DNA from: Streptomyces sp. NBC_00271
GTDB taxonomy: Bacteria > Actinomycetota > Actinomycetes > Streptomycetales > Streptomycetaceae
Direction of reading: 5' to 3'
Length of the DNA stretch: 64,000 nucleotides
Assembly (NCBI RefSeq): GCF_036178845.1
Contig: NZ_CP108070.1
Location: 7,192,001 to 7,256,000 of the forward strand
Positions 44,346 through 52,745 of this stretch are shown piece after piece. The notes under the pieces are model-generated. The model did not search any database. It saw only the letters and a program-made list of their open reading frames with translations, and had not been told where the DNA came from. Positions within the stretch are counted from its first letter, which is position 1; each line of letters opens with the position of its first letter. Both the position numbers and the translations under genes were made by a program.

Positions 44346-44732
44346 ATGGCGGCAAGAATGGGGGGCGCGGCCGTACCGGGCACGCGCTGTCAAATAGATA
44401 TAGGTGCAGACGGCACTTACTCGTGGCGACTCACTGCCACGAACGGGCGGGTGATCGCCGTCGCCGCGAGGACGTACCGGAACTACGGCGAGTGCCGTGC
44501 GGCGTTCGAGCGCTTGTGCACCGACATCGGGAAATTACCCGGCGCGGTGCATCACACCGCGGAAGGCAGTGGATGGGTCTGGCGGCTGCGTGACGGCACC
44601 GGCGGCGTCGTGGCCGTGTCCTCGCGTGCCTACGAGCGGCACTCGACGTGCCAGGCCGCCTATGAACGCTTCCGGGCTCTCCTGGCCGAGCTCGGGTCGG
44701 GTGGGGCGATTCCGTGGGACGACGCCGAGTGA
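44346..44732 (+). CDS. DUF1508 (YegP-like) repeat protein with a TTA codon
   Basis: A 128-aa protein made of two YegP/DUF1508-type units: TYSWRLTATNGRVIAVAARTYRNY followed later by WVWRLRDGTGGVVAVSSRAYER. ATG 44346 is chosen because AGGAG (44332-44336) lies nine bases upstream. A TTA codon at 44535-44537 implies bldA-dependent translation, hence expression linked to development. The stop lies inside the first of three 18-bp tandem units (44715-44768). The function of the family is unknown. Confidence 0.82.
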   Translation: MAARMGGAAVPGTRCQIDIGADGTYSWRLTATNGRVIAVAARTYRNYGECRAAFERLCTDIGKLPGAVHHTAEGSGWVWRLRDGTGGVVAVSSRAYERHSTCQAAYERFRALLAELGSGGAIPWDDAE

Positions 44733-44768
44733 GGGAACGACGCCGAGCGAGGGGACGACCCCGAGAGA
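44715..44768. repeat. three tandem 18-bp repeats spanning a stop codon
   Basis: Units at 44715, 44733 and 44751 share GGGAmCGACGCCGAGyGA-like sequence. The TGA stop of the DUF1508 gene ends unit 1; the same frame reads on through units 2 and 3 as NDAER and DDPER. Confidence 0.8.
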
Positions 44769-44796
44769 GCGGACGGGGCTGACGGATCGATCGTGC

Positions 44797-44845
44797 GCGT
44801 GAGGGGCTGGGGTGCGCCACAAGAGCGCATCCCAGTCCCTCACGC
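44797..44845 (+). terminator. 21-bp hairpin terminator before the Pst-like island
   Basis: Arms 44797-44817 and 44825-44845 pair fully with two G-U pairs, loop seven bases. It separates the DUF1508 gene from the transporter island, which therefore needs its own promoter in 44846-44953. Two CGTTCACGT words lie 40 bp apart there (44861, 44901). Confidence 0.85.
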
Positions 44846-44953
44846 GTTCTCCTGTCGCCGCGTTCACGTCAACATCGGAAGTTGCCCCTCGGGGGCGTCT
44901 CGTTCACGTTCGTGTGCGCGTGCGTCCATCACGCGTCAGGAGTGTCGTCCCAT

Positions 44954-45970
44954 GTGACGACGCGAATCTTTGAGCGATCTGTGGCTCCGGGGGACGACCC
45001 TCCGAGACGCCTGCACCCCGATCGGGGGCTGCCCGACCGCGTGTTCAGGGGCATCCTGCGCGGCGGCGGCGGGCTGGTCCTCGCGATCATGCTGCTGGTC
45101 GGCGGCTTCCTGACGTACCGGGCCTGGCAGGCGCTGTCGGTCGCGAAGTGGGACTTCGTCACCACCGAGGCGTGGGAGCCCGAAGGCGGGCACTTCGGCA
45201 TCGCGGCCGTGCTCGTCGGGACGGTGCTGATCGCCATGGTCGCCATCGTGTTCGCCGTACCGCTGGCGCTCGGCACCGCGCTCTACATCTCCGAGTACGC
45301 GCCGCCGCGGATCCGCCAGACCCTCATCAGCGTCGTGGACCTGATGGCGGCCGTGCCGTCGGTCGTCTACGGCCTGTGGGGCCTGTTCTTCTTCCAGGGG
45401 CACGTGGTCAGCGTGTCCCGCTGGATCTCGACCTACTTCGGTTGGATCCCCCTCTTCAAGGTCGACGGCGTCGATCCGAAGGACCCGCTCGCCACCGCGA
45501 CGGTCTACACCTCCTCCACCTTCATCGCGGGCATGGTCGTGTCCTTGATGGTCGCGCCGATCATCTGCTCGGTGGTGCGGGAGGTCTTCTCGCAGGCTCC
45601 GGTCGGCGAGCGGGAGGGCGCGTACGCGCTCGGCGCCAACCGCTGGGGCATGATCCGCAGCGTCGTCCTGCCCTTCGGCAGGGGCGGCATGATCGGCGGC
45701 ACCATGCTGGGCCTGGGCCGGGCGCTCGGCGAGACCATCGCCGTGTACCTGATCATCTCGCCGGTGTTCGTGATCCAGCCGCACATCCTGCAGAACGGCA
45801 CCAGCTCGGTCTCGTCCCTGATCGCCCTGCGCTACGGCGAGGCGAGCCCCATGGGCATGTCGGCGCTGATGGCCGCGGGCCTCGCGCTCTTCCTGATGAC
45901 CCTCGTGGTCAACTTCGCCGCTTCGTCGATCGTCGCCCGCAGCCGTTCCGGCGCGACGAGCGACTCCTGA
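44954..45970 (+). CDS. PstC-like ABC transporter permease
   Basis: A 338-aa membrane protein of the PstC family with about six hydrophobic segments. Landmarks: ALYISEYAPPRIRQ, DLMAAVPSVVYGLWG and the coupling motif EREGAYALGANRWGMIRSVVLPFGRGG, then GRALGETIAV. GTG 44954 is 11 bases after AGGAG. It opens a run of nine co-oriented genes. PstC normally imports phosphate, but the three unusual binding-protein-like genes that follow make the substrate uncertain. Confidence 0.9.
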   Translation: MTTRIFERSVAPGDDPPRRLHPDRGLPDRVFRGILRGGGGLVLAIMLLVGGFLTYRAWQALSVAKWDFVTTEAWEPEGGHFGIAAVLVGTVLIAMVAIVFAVPLALGTALYISEYAPPRIRQTLISVVDLMAAVPSVVYGLWGLFFFQGHVVSVSRWISTYFGWIPLFKVDGVDPKDPLATATVYTSSTFIAGMVVSLMVAPIICSVVREVFSQAPVGEREGAYALGANRWGMIRSVVLPFGRGGMIGGTMLGLGRALGETIAVYLIISPVFVIQPHILQNGTSSVSSLIALRYGEASPMGMSALMAAGLALFLMTLVVNFAASSIVARSRSGATSDS

Positions 45971-45984
45971 GGAGACCGAGCCCG

Positions 45985-47301
45985 ATGACCGTCACCGCTC
46001 CGCAGAGCCCACCCGGCGACCAGGGGCAGGGGGCCGATCCGAGCCCCGCGGGTGCGCCGAAAACGCCGCCCCCGGCCCCACTCACCCACCTGCCCGCACG
46101 CCGGCCCGGCGCGAGTTCAACGCGCGGAGACTCGCGCCGCAACCTCTCCACGCTGCGCGCCAGCGACGTGTACGCCATGGTCGGCGCCGGCGCCGCGTCC
46201 CTCGCCCTCACCTGGCTGATCTTCGACCGGCTGCTGCCCTTCAACGGCGCCCTGGGCTTCGTCGTCATCGCCTACGCGCTCTTCATCGGCCTGTACGCGC
46301 TGCTGGTCTCCTGCGACGAGGACGGTCCCGCGGTCCGTGACCGGGTGGCCGCCGCGATCGTCCAGAGCCTCGGCCTGGTGATGCTGACCGTGCTGGCCTT
46401 CGTGGTCGTCTACACCCTCTACGAGGGGCGTGAGGCGCTGCCGCACCTGAACTTCTACACCGAGTCGATGGCCGACGCGGGTCCGCTGGAGCCCCTCAGC
46501 GTCGGCGGCATCGTGCACGCCATCGTCGGCACGCTGTGGCAGATCTCCATCGCCCTGGTGATCTGCATACCGACCGGGCTGGTGTGCGCGGTCTTCCTCA
46601 ACGAGGTCCCGGGCGCCTTCAGCCGGTTCGTCCGCACCATCGTCGAGGCGATGACAGCGTTGCCATCCATCGTGGCCGGCCTGTTCATCTACGCGACCTT
46701 CATCCTGAGCCTCGGTTTCGGTCAGTCCGGCCTCGCCGCCGGGCTCGCGATCTCCGTGATGATGCTGCCGATCATCATCCGCGCGGCGGACGTGGTGATC
46801 CGACTGGTCCCCGGCACGCTGCGCGAGGCGTCCTACGCGCTCGGCACCTCACGGTGGCGCACGGTCTGGCACGTGGTGCTCCCCACCTCGCGGTCCGGGC
46901 TGACCACGGCGGTCATCCTGGGCACCGCGCGCGGTGTGGGCGAGACCTCGCCGGTCCTGCTGACCGCCGGTTTCACCCAGGAGCTCAACACCAACCCGCT
47001 CCACGACCCGATGGTGTCGCTGCCGCTGGCGGCCTTCAAGCTCGTCGAGTCCCCCGAGCCCACCTACATCGCCCGCGGCTTCGGCACCGCGGCGGTGCTC
47101 CTGGTGCTGGTGCTCGTCCTGTTCGTCGCGGCCCGCGTCGTCGGCGGCCGTGGGCCGGGCAAGCTGACCCGCCGCCAGGAACACCGCCGGGTCAGGGCGT
47201 CGCGCCGTGACGCGCAGCGCTTCGACGTGTACGCAACCGCCGGCCGGCCGTCGGCCGGCCCCGCCTCGACCAGTCCCGCATCGACGAGGAGCACCCCGTG
47301 A
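45985..47301 (+). CDS. PstA-like ABC transporter permease with extended N-terminus
   Basis: A 438-aa permease. A Pro-rich cytoplasmic tail (about 1-55) and two extra hydrophobic segments precede a PstA core: LNEVPGAFSRFVRTIVEAMTALPSIVAG, MLPIIIRAADVVIRLVP, coupling motif REASYALGTSRWRTVWHVVLP and ARGVGETSPVLLTAG. The long basic C-terminal tail (RRQEHRRVRASRRD) is unusual. ATG 45985 is preceded by GAGGAGA. The end overlaps the next gene (GTGA). Confidence 0.9.
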   Translation: MTVTAPQSPPGDQGQGADPSPAGAPKTPPPAPLTHLPARRPGASSTRGDSRRNLSTLRASDVYAMVGAGAASLALTWLIFDRLLPFNGALGFVVIAYALFIGLYALLVSCDEDGPAVRDRVAAAIVQSLGLVMLTVLAFVVVYTLYEGREALPHLNFYTESMADAGPLEPLSVGGIVHAIVGTLWQISIALVICIPTGLVCAVFLNEVPGAFSRFVRTIVEAMTALPSIVAGLFIYATFILSLGFGQSGLAAGLAISVMMLPIIIRAADVVIRLVPGTLREASYALGTSRWRTVWHVVLPTSRSGLTTAVILGTARGVGETSPVLLTAGFTQELNTNPLHDPMVSLPLAAFKLVESPEPTYIARGFGTAAVLLVLVLVLFVAARVVGGRGPGKLTRRQEHRRVRASRRDAQRFDVYATAGRPSAGPASTSPASTRSTP

Positions 47302-49031
47302 TATCCGCACCCGTCCGTCGTCCGCGCAGCGTGCGCGTGTACCAGGCACTGGCGCTGGTCGTCGCACTGGTCTGCGCGCTCATGGCCGTACATCCGCCAG
47401 GTGCCTTCGCGGTCACCTACGTGAAGATCAGTGGCTCCGGCTCGACATGGAGCGCCAACGCCATCGAGCAGTGGCGCCGCAACGTACGCCAGCAGGGCAT
47501 GACCGTGAACTACGCGTCGGTGGGCTCGTCGGTCGGACGTACCCAGTTCGCGAACGGCACGTCCGACTTCGGGGTGTCCGAGATCCCCTACGGCCTCAAG
47601 GAGTTCGGTACGACCGACACTCCGCCGCAGCGCAAGTACGCCTACATGCCGATCGTGGCCGGCGGTACGTCGTTCATGTACAACCTGAAGATCGGCGGCA
47701 ACCGGGTCACCAACCTGCGGCTGTCCGGGGAGGTCCTCAGCAAGATCTTCACCGGCAAGCTCACGATGTGGAACGCGCCGGAGATCAGGGCGGACAACCC
47801 CAAGCTGGCCCTGCCCGCCCGCCGTATCGTCCCGGTCATCCGCTCCGACGGCTCCGGCACCACCGCGCAGTTCACCCTGTGGATGTCCAAGCAGTACGGC
47901 ACCCTGTGGAACGACTACTGCCGTCGGGCGGGCAAGCCCACGCCCTGCGGCCTGACGTCGTACTTCCCGAACATCCCCGGCTCGGGCTTCGTCGCCCAGT
48001 CCGGCTCGCTCGGCGTCGCGGGCTACACCAAGCAGCCCCAGGCCGAGGGCGCCATCACCTACGTCGAGTACTCCTACGCCAGGAACGCGGGCTTCCCGGT
48101 CGTCAAGGTCCTCAACAAGTCCGGGTACTACGTCGAGCCGACCGCCTCCAGTGTGGCCGTCGCCCTGACCCAGGCGCAGATCAACAACGACTCGCGGTCC
48201 GCGAACTACCTCACCCAGAACCTGGACGGGGTCTACACGTACGGCGACCGGCGCACCTACCCGCTGTCCAGCTACAGCTACATGATCGTCCCGACCAAGG
48301 AGGAGATGGGGTTCACCAAGGCCAAGGGCGCCACGCTGAGCGCGTTCGACAACTACTTCCTCTGCGAGGGCCAGCAACTGGCCGACCGGCTCGGCTACTC
48401 GCCGCTGCCGATCAACCTCGTGCAGGCGGCCATGGAGCAGGTGCGCAAGATCCCCGGTGCCGTGTCGGACAACATCAACATCAAGAACTGCAACAACCCG
48501 ACGTTCTCCAGTGACGGGAAGAACCTCCTGGCGCAGAACGCCCCGTATCCCGCGGCGTGCGACAAGAAGGGTTCGGACCAGTGCGCCACCGGCACCGGCG
48601 GCGCCCATCAGTCCACCTCGCCGAGCGGCTCCGGTACGTCCGGCGGCGGCACCGGCTCGGGCGGTTCGGGTACGACCGGCGGTTCGGGCACGTCCGGCGG
48701 TTCCGGTTCGACGGGCGGTTCGGGTGCGACGGGAACGGCCGGTGCCACCACCGGCGGCAGCGGTACGGCGGGCAGCACCGGCGGTACGGGTGGGGCGACG
48801 GCAGGTAGCGTCGTCGCCCCCGACACCGGCCAGGTGCTCAGCGGCGGCGGGGGCACCGGCGACACCTCGGTCGCCGCCAGCCCGGTCTCCCTCGGCACCG
48901 GCGACGCCCTCGGTCTGCGCACCGCGCTGATGGCACTGTCGGCCGTGCTCCTGATCGGCGTGGTCGTCGGGCCACCCCTGATCGGACGCATGATGTCGAA
49001 CCGCGCCCGCCGCAAGGGGGGCGTGGCATGA
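47298..49031 (+). CDS. PstS-like binding protein with Gly/Ser/Thr linker and C-terminal membrane anchor
   Basis: A 577-aa exoprotein: a signal peptide ending near AFA, then a PstS-like domain (SGSGSTWSANAIEQW, the ligand loop SDGSGTTAQFTLWM, LGVAGYTKQP). From about residue 430 a linker of some 90 residues consists of GGSGT-type repeats. The chain ends with a hydrophobic helix (LRTALMALSAVLLIGVVV) and a basic tail, so it stays in the membrane instead of being a lipoprotein. The linker could let the binding domain reach out from the membrane. It overlaps both neighbours by four bases. Confidence 0.88.
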   Translation: MISAPVRRPRSVRVYQALALVVALVCALMAVHPPGAFAVTYVKISGSGSTWSANAIEQWRRNVRQQGMTVNYASVGSSVGRTQFANGTSDFGVSEIPYGLKEFGTTDTPPQRKYAYMPIVAGGTSFMYNLKIGGNRVTNLRLSGEVLSKIFTGKLTMWNAPEIRADNPKLALPARRIVPVIRSDGSGTTAQFTLWMSKQYGTLWNDYCRRAGKPTPCGLTSYFPNIPGSGFVAQSGSLGVAGYTKQPQAEGAITYVEYSYARNAGFPVVKVLNKSGYYVEPTASSVAVALTQAQINNDSRSANYLTQNLDGVYTYGDRRTYPLSSYSYMIVPTKEEMGFTKAKGATLSAFDNYFLCEGQQLADRLGYSPLPINLVQAAMEQVRKIPGAVSDNINIKNCNNPTFSSDGKNLLAQNAPYPAACDKKGSDQCATGTGGAHQSTSPSGSGTSGGGTGSGGSGTTGGSGTSGGSGSTGGSGATGTAGATTGGSGTAGSTGGTGGATAGSVVAPDTGQVLSGGGGTGDTSVAASPVSLGTGDALGLRTALMALSAVLLIGVVVGPPLIGRMMSNRARRKGGVA

Positions 49032-51472
49032 CCGCCATGACTCCCATGCCCCGGTCCCGGCGGCGCGTCGTCGCCGCCGTGAGCGCGCTGCTGGCCGCGC
49101 TGGTCCTGGCCCTGCTCCCGCTGCCTTCCGCCACCACGTCCGCCGCGGCGGCGGACGGCACGGCGGAGGACTCCGCGGTCACGGTGACGGGGAAGCAGGG
49201 CAAGTACGACGACTTCTCCAAGCTGAAGGTGACCGTCCACCAGACGAAGAACCTGCGGTCGCAGGGGGTGCGGGTCACCTGGCAGGGCGGGGCGCCGACG
49301 ATCGACGGGCAGAACGCCGCCGTCAACTTCCTGCAGATCATGCAGTGTTGGGGCGATGATCCGGCCGGACCCGACCGTGATCAGTGCGTCTTCGGCGGCG
49401 ACGGCTCGATCCTCGGGGCCGGAAACGGCCGACTGGTCGGCACCGATCCGGGGGAGACCCAGTACCCCGGTGGCTTCGTCCCGTTCCGCCCGGTCGGTGA
49501 CCTGCCCCCCACCAAGTCCTCCCACGACTTCACCTACTTCGGTCCGCTGGACACCAACGAGCAGCGGTTCGCCAGAACCTATGCCGACGGCACGGGCGAG
49601 GTGACCTTCGAGGCGCAGGACGGCATCCAGGCGTCCCACCTGGGCTGCGGCATGAACACGGCGCCTGCCGGGAGTGACGCCGTTCCGCGGCACTGCTGGC
49701 TGGTCGTCGTCCCGCGCGGCACGCACGACGCGGACGGCACCGAGATCACCCAACCGAACCAGGCGGGCAACTCACTGCAGAGCTCGCCGCTGTCCGCGAC
49801 GAACTGGGCTCAGCGGATGGTCGTCCGTCTGGACTTCCAGCCGGTCGACGCGTTCTGTCCGGAGGGCCAGCCGGAGCTGCCCACGGTCGGCTCCGAACTG
49901 ATGACGGACGCCGTCACTTCCTGGCAGCCGAAGCTGTGCTCGTCCACGGGGAGCACGTTCGCCTTCACTCAGGGCGGCGAGGAGGAGGCCAGGGGCCAGG
50001 TCCTGGGCACGTCGGCCGACACGCCCCTGCTGGGCTTCACCGTCGACCCGGTCGCCCGGCCGGACGACGGATCCAAGGTCGTGCACGCACCGGTGGCGGT
50101 GTCCGGACTGGCGATCGCCTTCTTCATAGAAGGTCCGTCCGGCGTGGTCCAGGGAATGAAACTGAATCCGCGGCTCGTCGCGAAGATGCTCACTCATTCC
50201 TATGTGGAAGACGTGACGCTGGGCGCCACTCCTGATTATTTGAATGGGAACAGCCCTTCCCTGGTCCAGGATCCGGAATTCAAGGAATTGAATCCAGGTT
50301 TTCCGCAGTTGACCAATCACCAGCTGAGGAGCCTCATGGTTCCGCTGCAGTCTTCCGACACCACGCGGATCGTCTGGAACTGGCTCCAGTCGGACGCGGA
50401 CGCCCGTGGCTTCCTCTCCGGGACGAAGGACCGGTGGGGGATGCGGGTGAACCGCTATTTCCAGGACCTGAAGCTGGCGCAGAACACCACGCTGACCGAC
50501 TACCCCAAGGTGGACCCGACGACCACGCCGGCCCTCGGCAACGGGACACCCCCTCTCAGCTACGCGATCACCGACCTGGACCCGTACACGGCCGACCTGC
50601 ACGACGGGGCCGTGCGAACCCGCCGGGGCAACAACACCCGCACCATCCAGTGGCAGTCGGGGGACACCGCCCAGTCGCCGGCCAAGCTCATCAACGACGC
50701 GCCTATGTCGGGTCAGCGTGCCGTGATGGCGATCGTCGACGCCGCGTCTGCGGAGCGTTACGGGTTGACGACCGCGGCGCTGCGCAACGCGGACGGCAAC
50801 TTCGTGAAGCCCTCGGCCGCCACGCTCACGGCCGACGTCGCGACCATGCGGCCGTCGTCCGAAGACGCTTCGGTGCTCAAGCCGGACCCGGCGCGCGCCA
50901 AGGGGCAGGCGTATCCGCTGACGGCCGTCGCCTACGCCGCGGCCTCGGTGAACCAGGACGCGAAGGCCCGCAAGGCGTACGCCCGGTTCATCAGGTACGT
51001 CGCGGGATCGGGCCAGACGCTCGGCGTGTCGGCGGGCCAACTGCCCTTCGGCTACGCGCCCTTGCCGGCCCAGCAACGTCTGCAGGCGCGGACCGCCGCC
51101 GACGCCCTGGAGCGCGGCGAGACCGTGACCGGCCCTTCGTCCGACGGGTCGAACCAGGGTGACACGGGAGGGCTCGGATCCGGAGCCGGCACCGGAGGAA
51201 CCTCCTCCGGCGGTGGCACCGGCGGAGCGTCCGCGGGCGGGACGGGCGGCGGCGCCACCCCCTCGGCCTCGGACTCCGCCGCCGCGGTGAACGGCTCCGC
51301 GTCACCCTCCTCCGGGCCGCAGCAGAATGTCGCGGAAGCCAAGGCGGGATTCACTCCAGGAGAGATCCTGGGAATTATCCGATGGATTCTTCTCGTCGTC
51401 CTGTTCGTGGGCGGGGCGGCAGGACTTTCGGGTCCGATAATGCTGCATTTCGCGCAGCGTCGGACTCCCTAG
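49028..51472 (+). CDS. large membrane-anchored exoprotein, distantly PstS-like
   Basis: An 814-aa protein with a signal peptide (cleavage near AAAADG), a long extracellular region and a C-terminal hydrophobic anchor (about 781-803) followed by HFAQRRTP. The part VHAPVAVSGLAIAFFIEG and the following MKLNPRLVAKMLTHSY resemble the hinge region of phosphate-binding-like proteins; the first 250 residues match nothing I know. A Gly/Ser/Thr-rich linker (about 690-760) precedes the anchor. Codon use drops in GC at about 50,200-50,320. The ATG overlaps the previous stop. Confidence 0.8.
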   Translation: MTAMTPMPRSRRRVVAAVSALLAALVLALLPLPSATTSAAAADGTAEDSAVTVTGKQGKYDDFSKLKVTVHQTKNLRSQGVRVTWQGGAPTIDGQNAAVNFLQIMQCWGDDPAGPDRDQCVFGGDGSILGAGNGRLVGTDPGETQYPGGFVPFRPVGDLPPTKSSHDFTYFGPLDTNEQRFARTYADGTGEVTFEAQDGIQASHLGCGMNTAPAGSDAVPRHCWLVVVPRGTHDADGTEITQPNQAGNSLQSSPLSATNWAQRMVVRLDFQPVDAFCPEGQPELPTVGSELMTDAVTSWQPKLCSSTGSTFAFTQGGEEEARGQVLGTSADTPLLGFTVDPVARPDDGSKVVHAPVAVSGLAIAFFIEGPSGVVQGMKLNPRLVAKMLTHSYVEDVTLGATPDYLNGNSPSLVQDPEFKELNPGFPQLTNHQLRSLMVPLQSSDTTRIVWNWLQSDADARGFLSGTKDRWGMRVNRYFQDLKLAQNTTLTDYPKVDPTTTPALGNGTPPLSYAITDLDPYTADLHDGAVRTRRGNNTRTIQWQSGDTAQSPAKLINDAPMSGQRAVMAIVDAASAERYGLTTAALRNADGNFVKPSAATLTADVATMRPSSEDASVLKPDPARAKGQAYPLTAVAYAAASVNQDAKARKAYARFIRYVAGSGQTLGVSAGQLPFGYAPLPAQQRLQARTAADALERGETVTGPSSDGSNQGDTGGLGSGAGTGGTSSGGGTGGASAGGTGGGATPSASDSAAAVNGSASPSSGPQQNVAEAKAGFTPGEILGIIRWILLVVLFVGGAAGLSGPIMLHFAQRRTP

Positions 51473-51642
51473 GAGGCACCTAGGAGGCCTGCCCGTAACC
51501 TTTCTCTCACGGGGAATTGGTTGGTCACCGCGCGGAAATCCTGGAATTGTTTGCGGTGGCCGACCGACGGGCCGGCAGGAAAAAGATCCGGATTTTGCTT
51601 GAACGGCCAGCCTTCGAAATCCAGAAAACAAGGGGTTCAGAA

Positions 51643-52632
51643 GTGAACGTCAAGTCTCGCGCCAAGGTCGGCGCTGCTTTCGGTGTCGCGGCTCTCGGTC
51701 TCGGCATCCTGGCCTCTCCCGCTTCGGCGGACCCGAGCCCGGTCACCGACTACCGTCAGCTGGCGGGTGTCGGTTCGGACACCACGCAGTACGTCATGAA
51801 CGGCATCGGCGACGCCGTCACGAATGCCAACGGCAAGATCGTCGCGTCGTGGAACGCCACCGGCACCGCCACCGTGAAGACCAAGGCGACCGGCTGTGAC
51901 ACCGTCGCCCGCCCGGACGGCTCCTCGGCCGGTATCAACGCGCTGAACGCCGACATCACCGCCGGCACCCACTGCATCGACTTCGCCCGCTCCTCGCGTG
52001 GCCCGGTGGACACCACCACCACGGACCTCACGTGGATCCCGTACGCCAAGGACGGTGTGACCTACGCCACCGACCTGGGCAGCACGCTGCCGACGAACCT
52101 GACGAAGGCACAGTTGGCCGCGATCTACCAGTGCAACTCCACCGAGTTCCCGAACGCGCAGCCGCTGCTGCCGCAGTCCGGCTCCGGTACCCGGACCTTC
52201 TGGCTGTCGGCCATCGGGATCACCGAGGCGCAGGTCGGCTCCTGCGTCGACGGCACCATCCAGGAGCACAACGGCGCGGCGATCCTCAACGGCAACCAGC
52301 TCATGCCGTACTCGATCGCCCAGTGGATCGCCCAGGGCAAGGGCCTCTCCGACGTCCCGAACCGTCGCGGTGAGTCGCGTCTGCGCAGCATCAACGGCCT
52401 GGCCCCCACCACGGGCACGGGCTCCGCGATCGCGCTCAACACGGCCTTCGACGCCGGCTTCCTCCGCGACGTCTACAACGTCGTCCCGACCGCCAACGTC
52501 TCGGACTCGGTCGTCGCCGGGACCTTCGTCGGTTCGGGCTCGAAGGTCTGCGCCGCCGGCTCCACGATCGCGACCTACGGCTTCGGCGCCGTGTCCAACT
52601 GCGGTGCCACCACGCTCACGGGCGAGCGGTAA
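51643..52632 (+). CDS. secreted PstS-like binding protein without anchor
   Basis: A 329-aa protein: a signal peptide ending ASA before DPSPVTD, then a domain with GVGSDTTQYVMNGIGDAV, IDFARSSRGP and SGSGTRTFWLSAIGI, the last being the ligand-loop type of PBP-like proteins. Unlike its neighbours it has no linker, lipobox or membrane segment, so it should be released. GTG 51643 follows AAGGGG. A 170-bp AT-richer gap upstream (51473-51642) probably has its own promoter, so expression may exceed that of the transporter. The four Cys in the second half may form disulfides. Confidence 0.83.
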   Translation: MNVKSRAKVGAAFGVAALGLGILASPASADPSPVTDYRQLAGVGSDTTQYVMNGIGDAVTNANGKIVASWNATGTATVKTKATGCDTVARPDGSSAGINALNADITAGTHCIDFARSSRGPVDTTTTDLTWIPYAKDGVTYATDLGSTLPTNLTKAQLAAIYQCNSTEFPNAQPLLPQSGSGTRTFWLSAIGITEAQVGSCVDGTIQEHNGAAILNGNQLMPYSIAQWIAQGKGLSDVPNRRGESRLRSINGLAPTTGTGSAIALNTAFDAGFLRDVYNVVPTANVSDSVVAGTFVGSGSKVCAAGSTIATYGFGAVSNCGATTLTGER

Positions 52633-52662
52633 TCCGTGATCGTCGTCTGATCCTCGCGTGAC

Positions 52663-52689
52663 GGCCGGGCACCCTCCAGGTGCCCGGCC
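52663..52689 (+). terminator. hairpin terminator after the secreted binding protein gene
   Basis: An 11-bp stem (52663-52673 with 52679-52689) with a five-base loop, extended by outer GCGTG/CACGC pairs, 30 bp after the stop codon. Confidence 0.82.
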
Positions 52690-52745
52690 CCACGCGCTGT
52701 CATCCGTCCACGTAATCCGTCAACCGTCCCCCGGGGGGCATCGCC

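Noticed and set aside
44861..44910. PHO-box-like GTTCACGT pair upstream of the PstC-like gene
   Set aside because: The two words are 40 bp apart, while PhoP sites are adjacent 11-bp direct repeats; kept only as a remark.
47298..49031. The segment VAPDTG in the PstS-like protein as a sortase motif
   Set aside because: It is about 35 residues before the membrane helix and differs from LPxTG and LAxTG, so the protein is taken as simply membrane-anchored.
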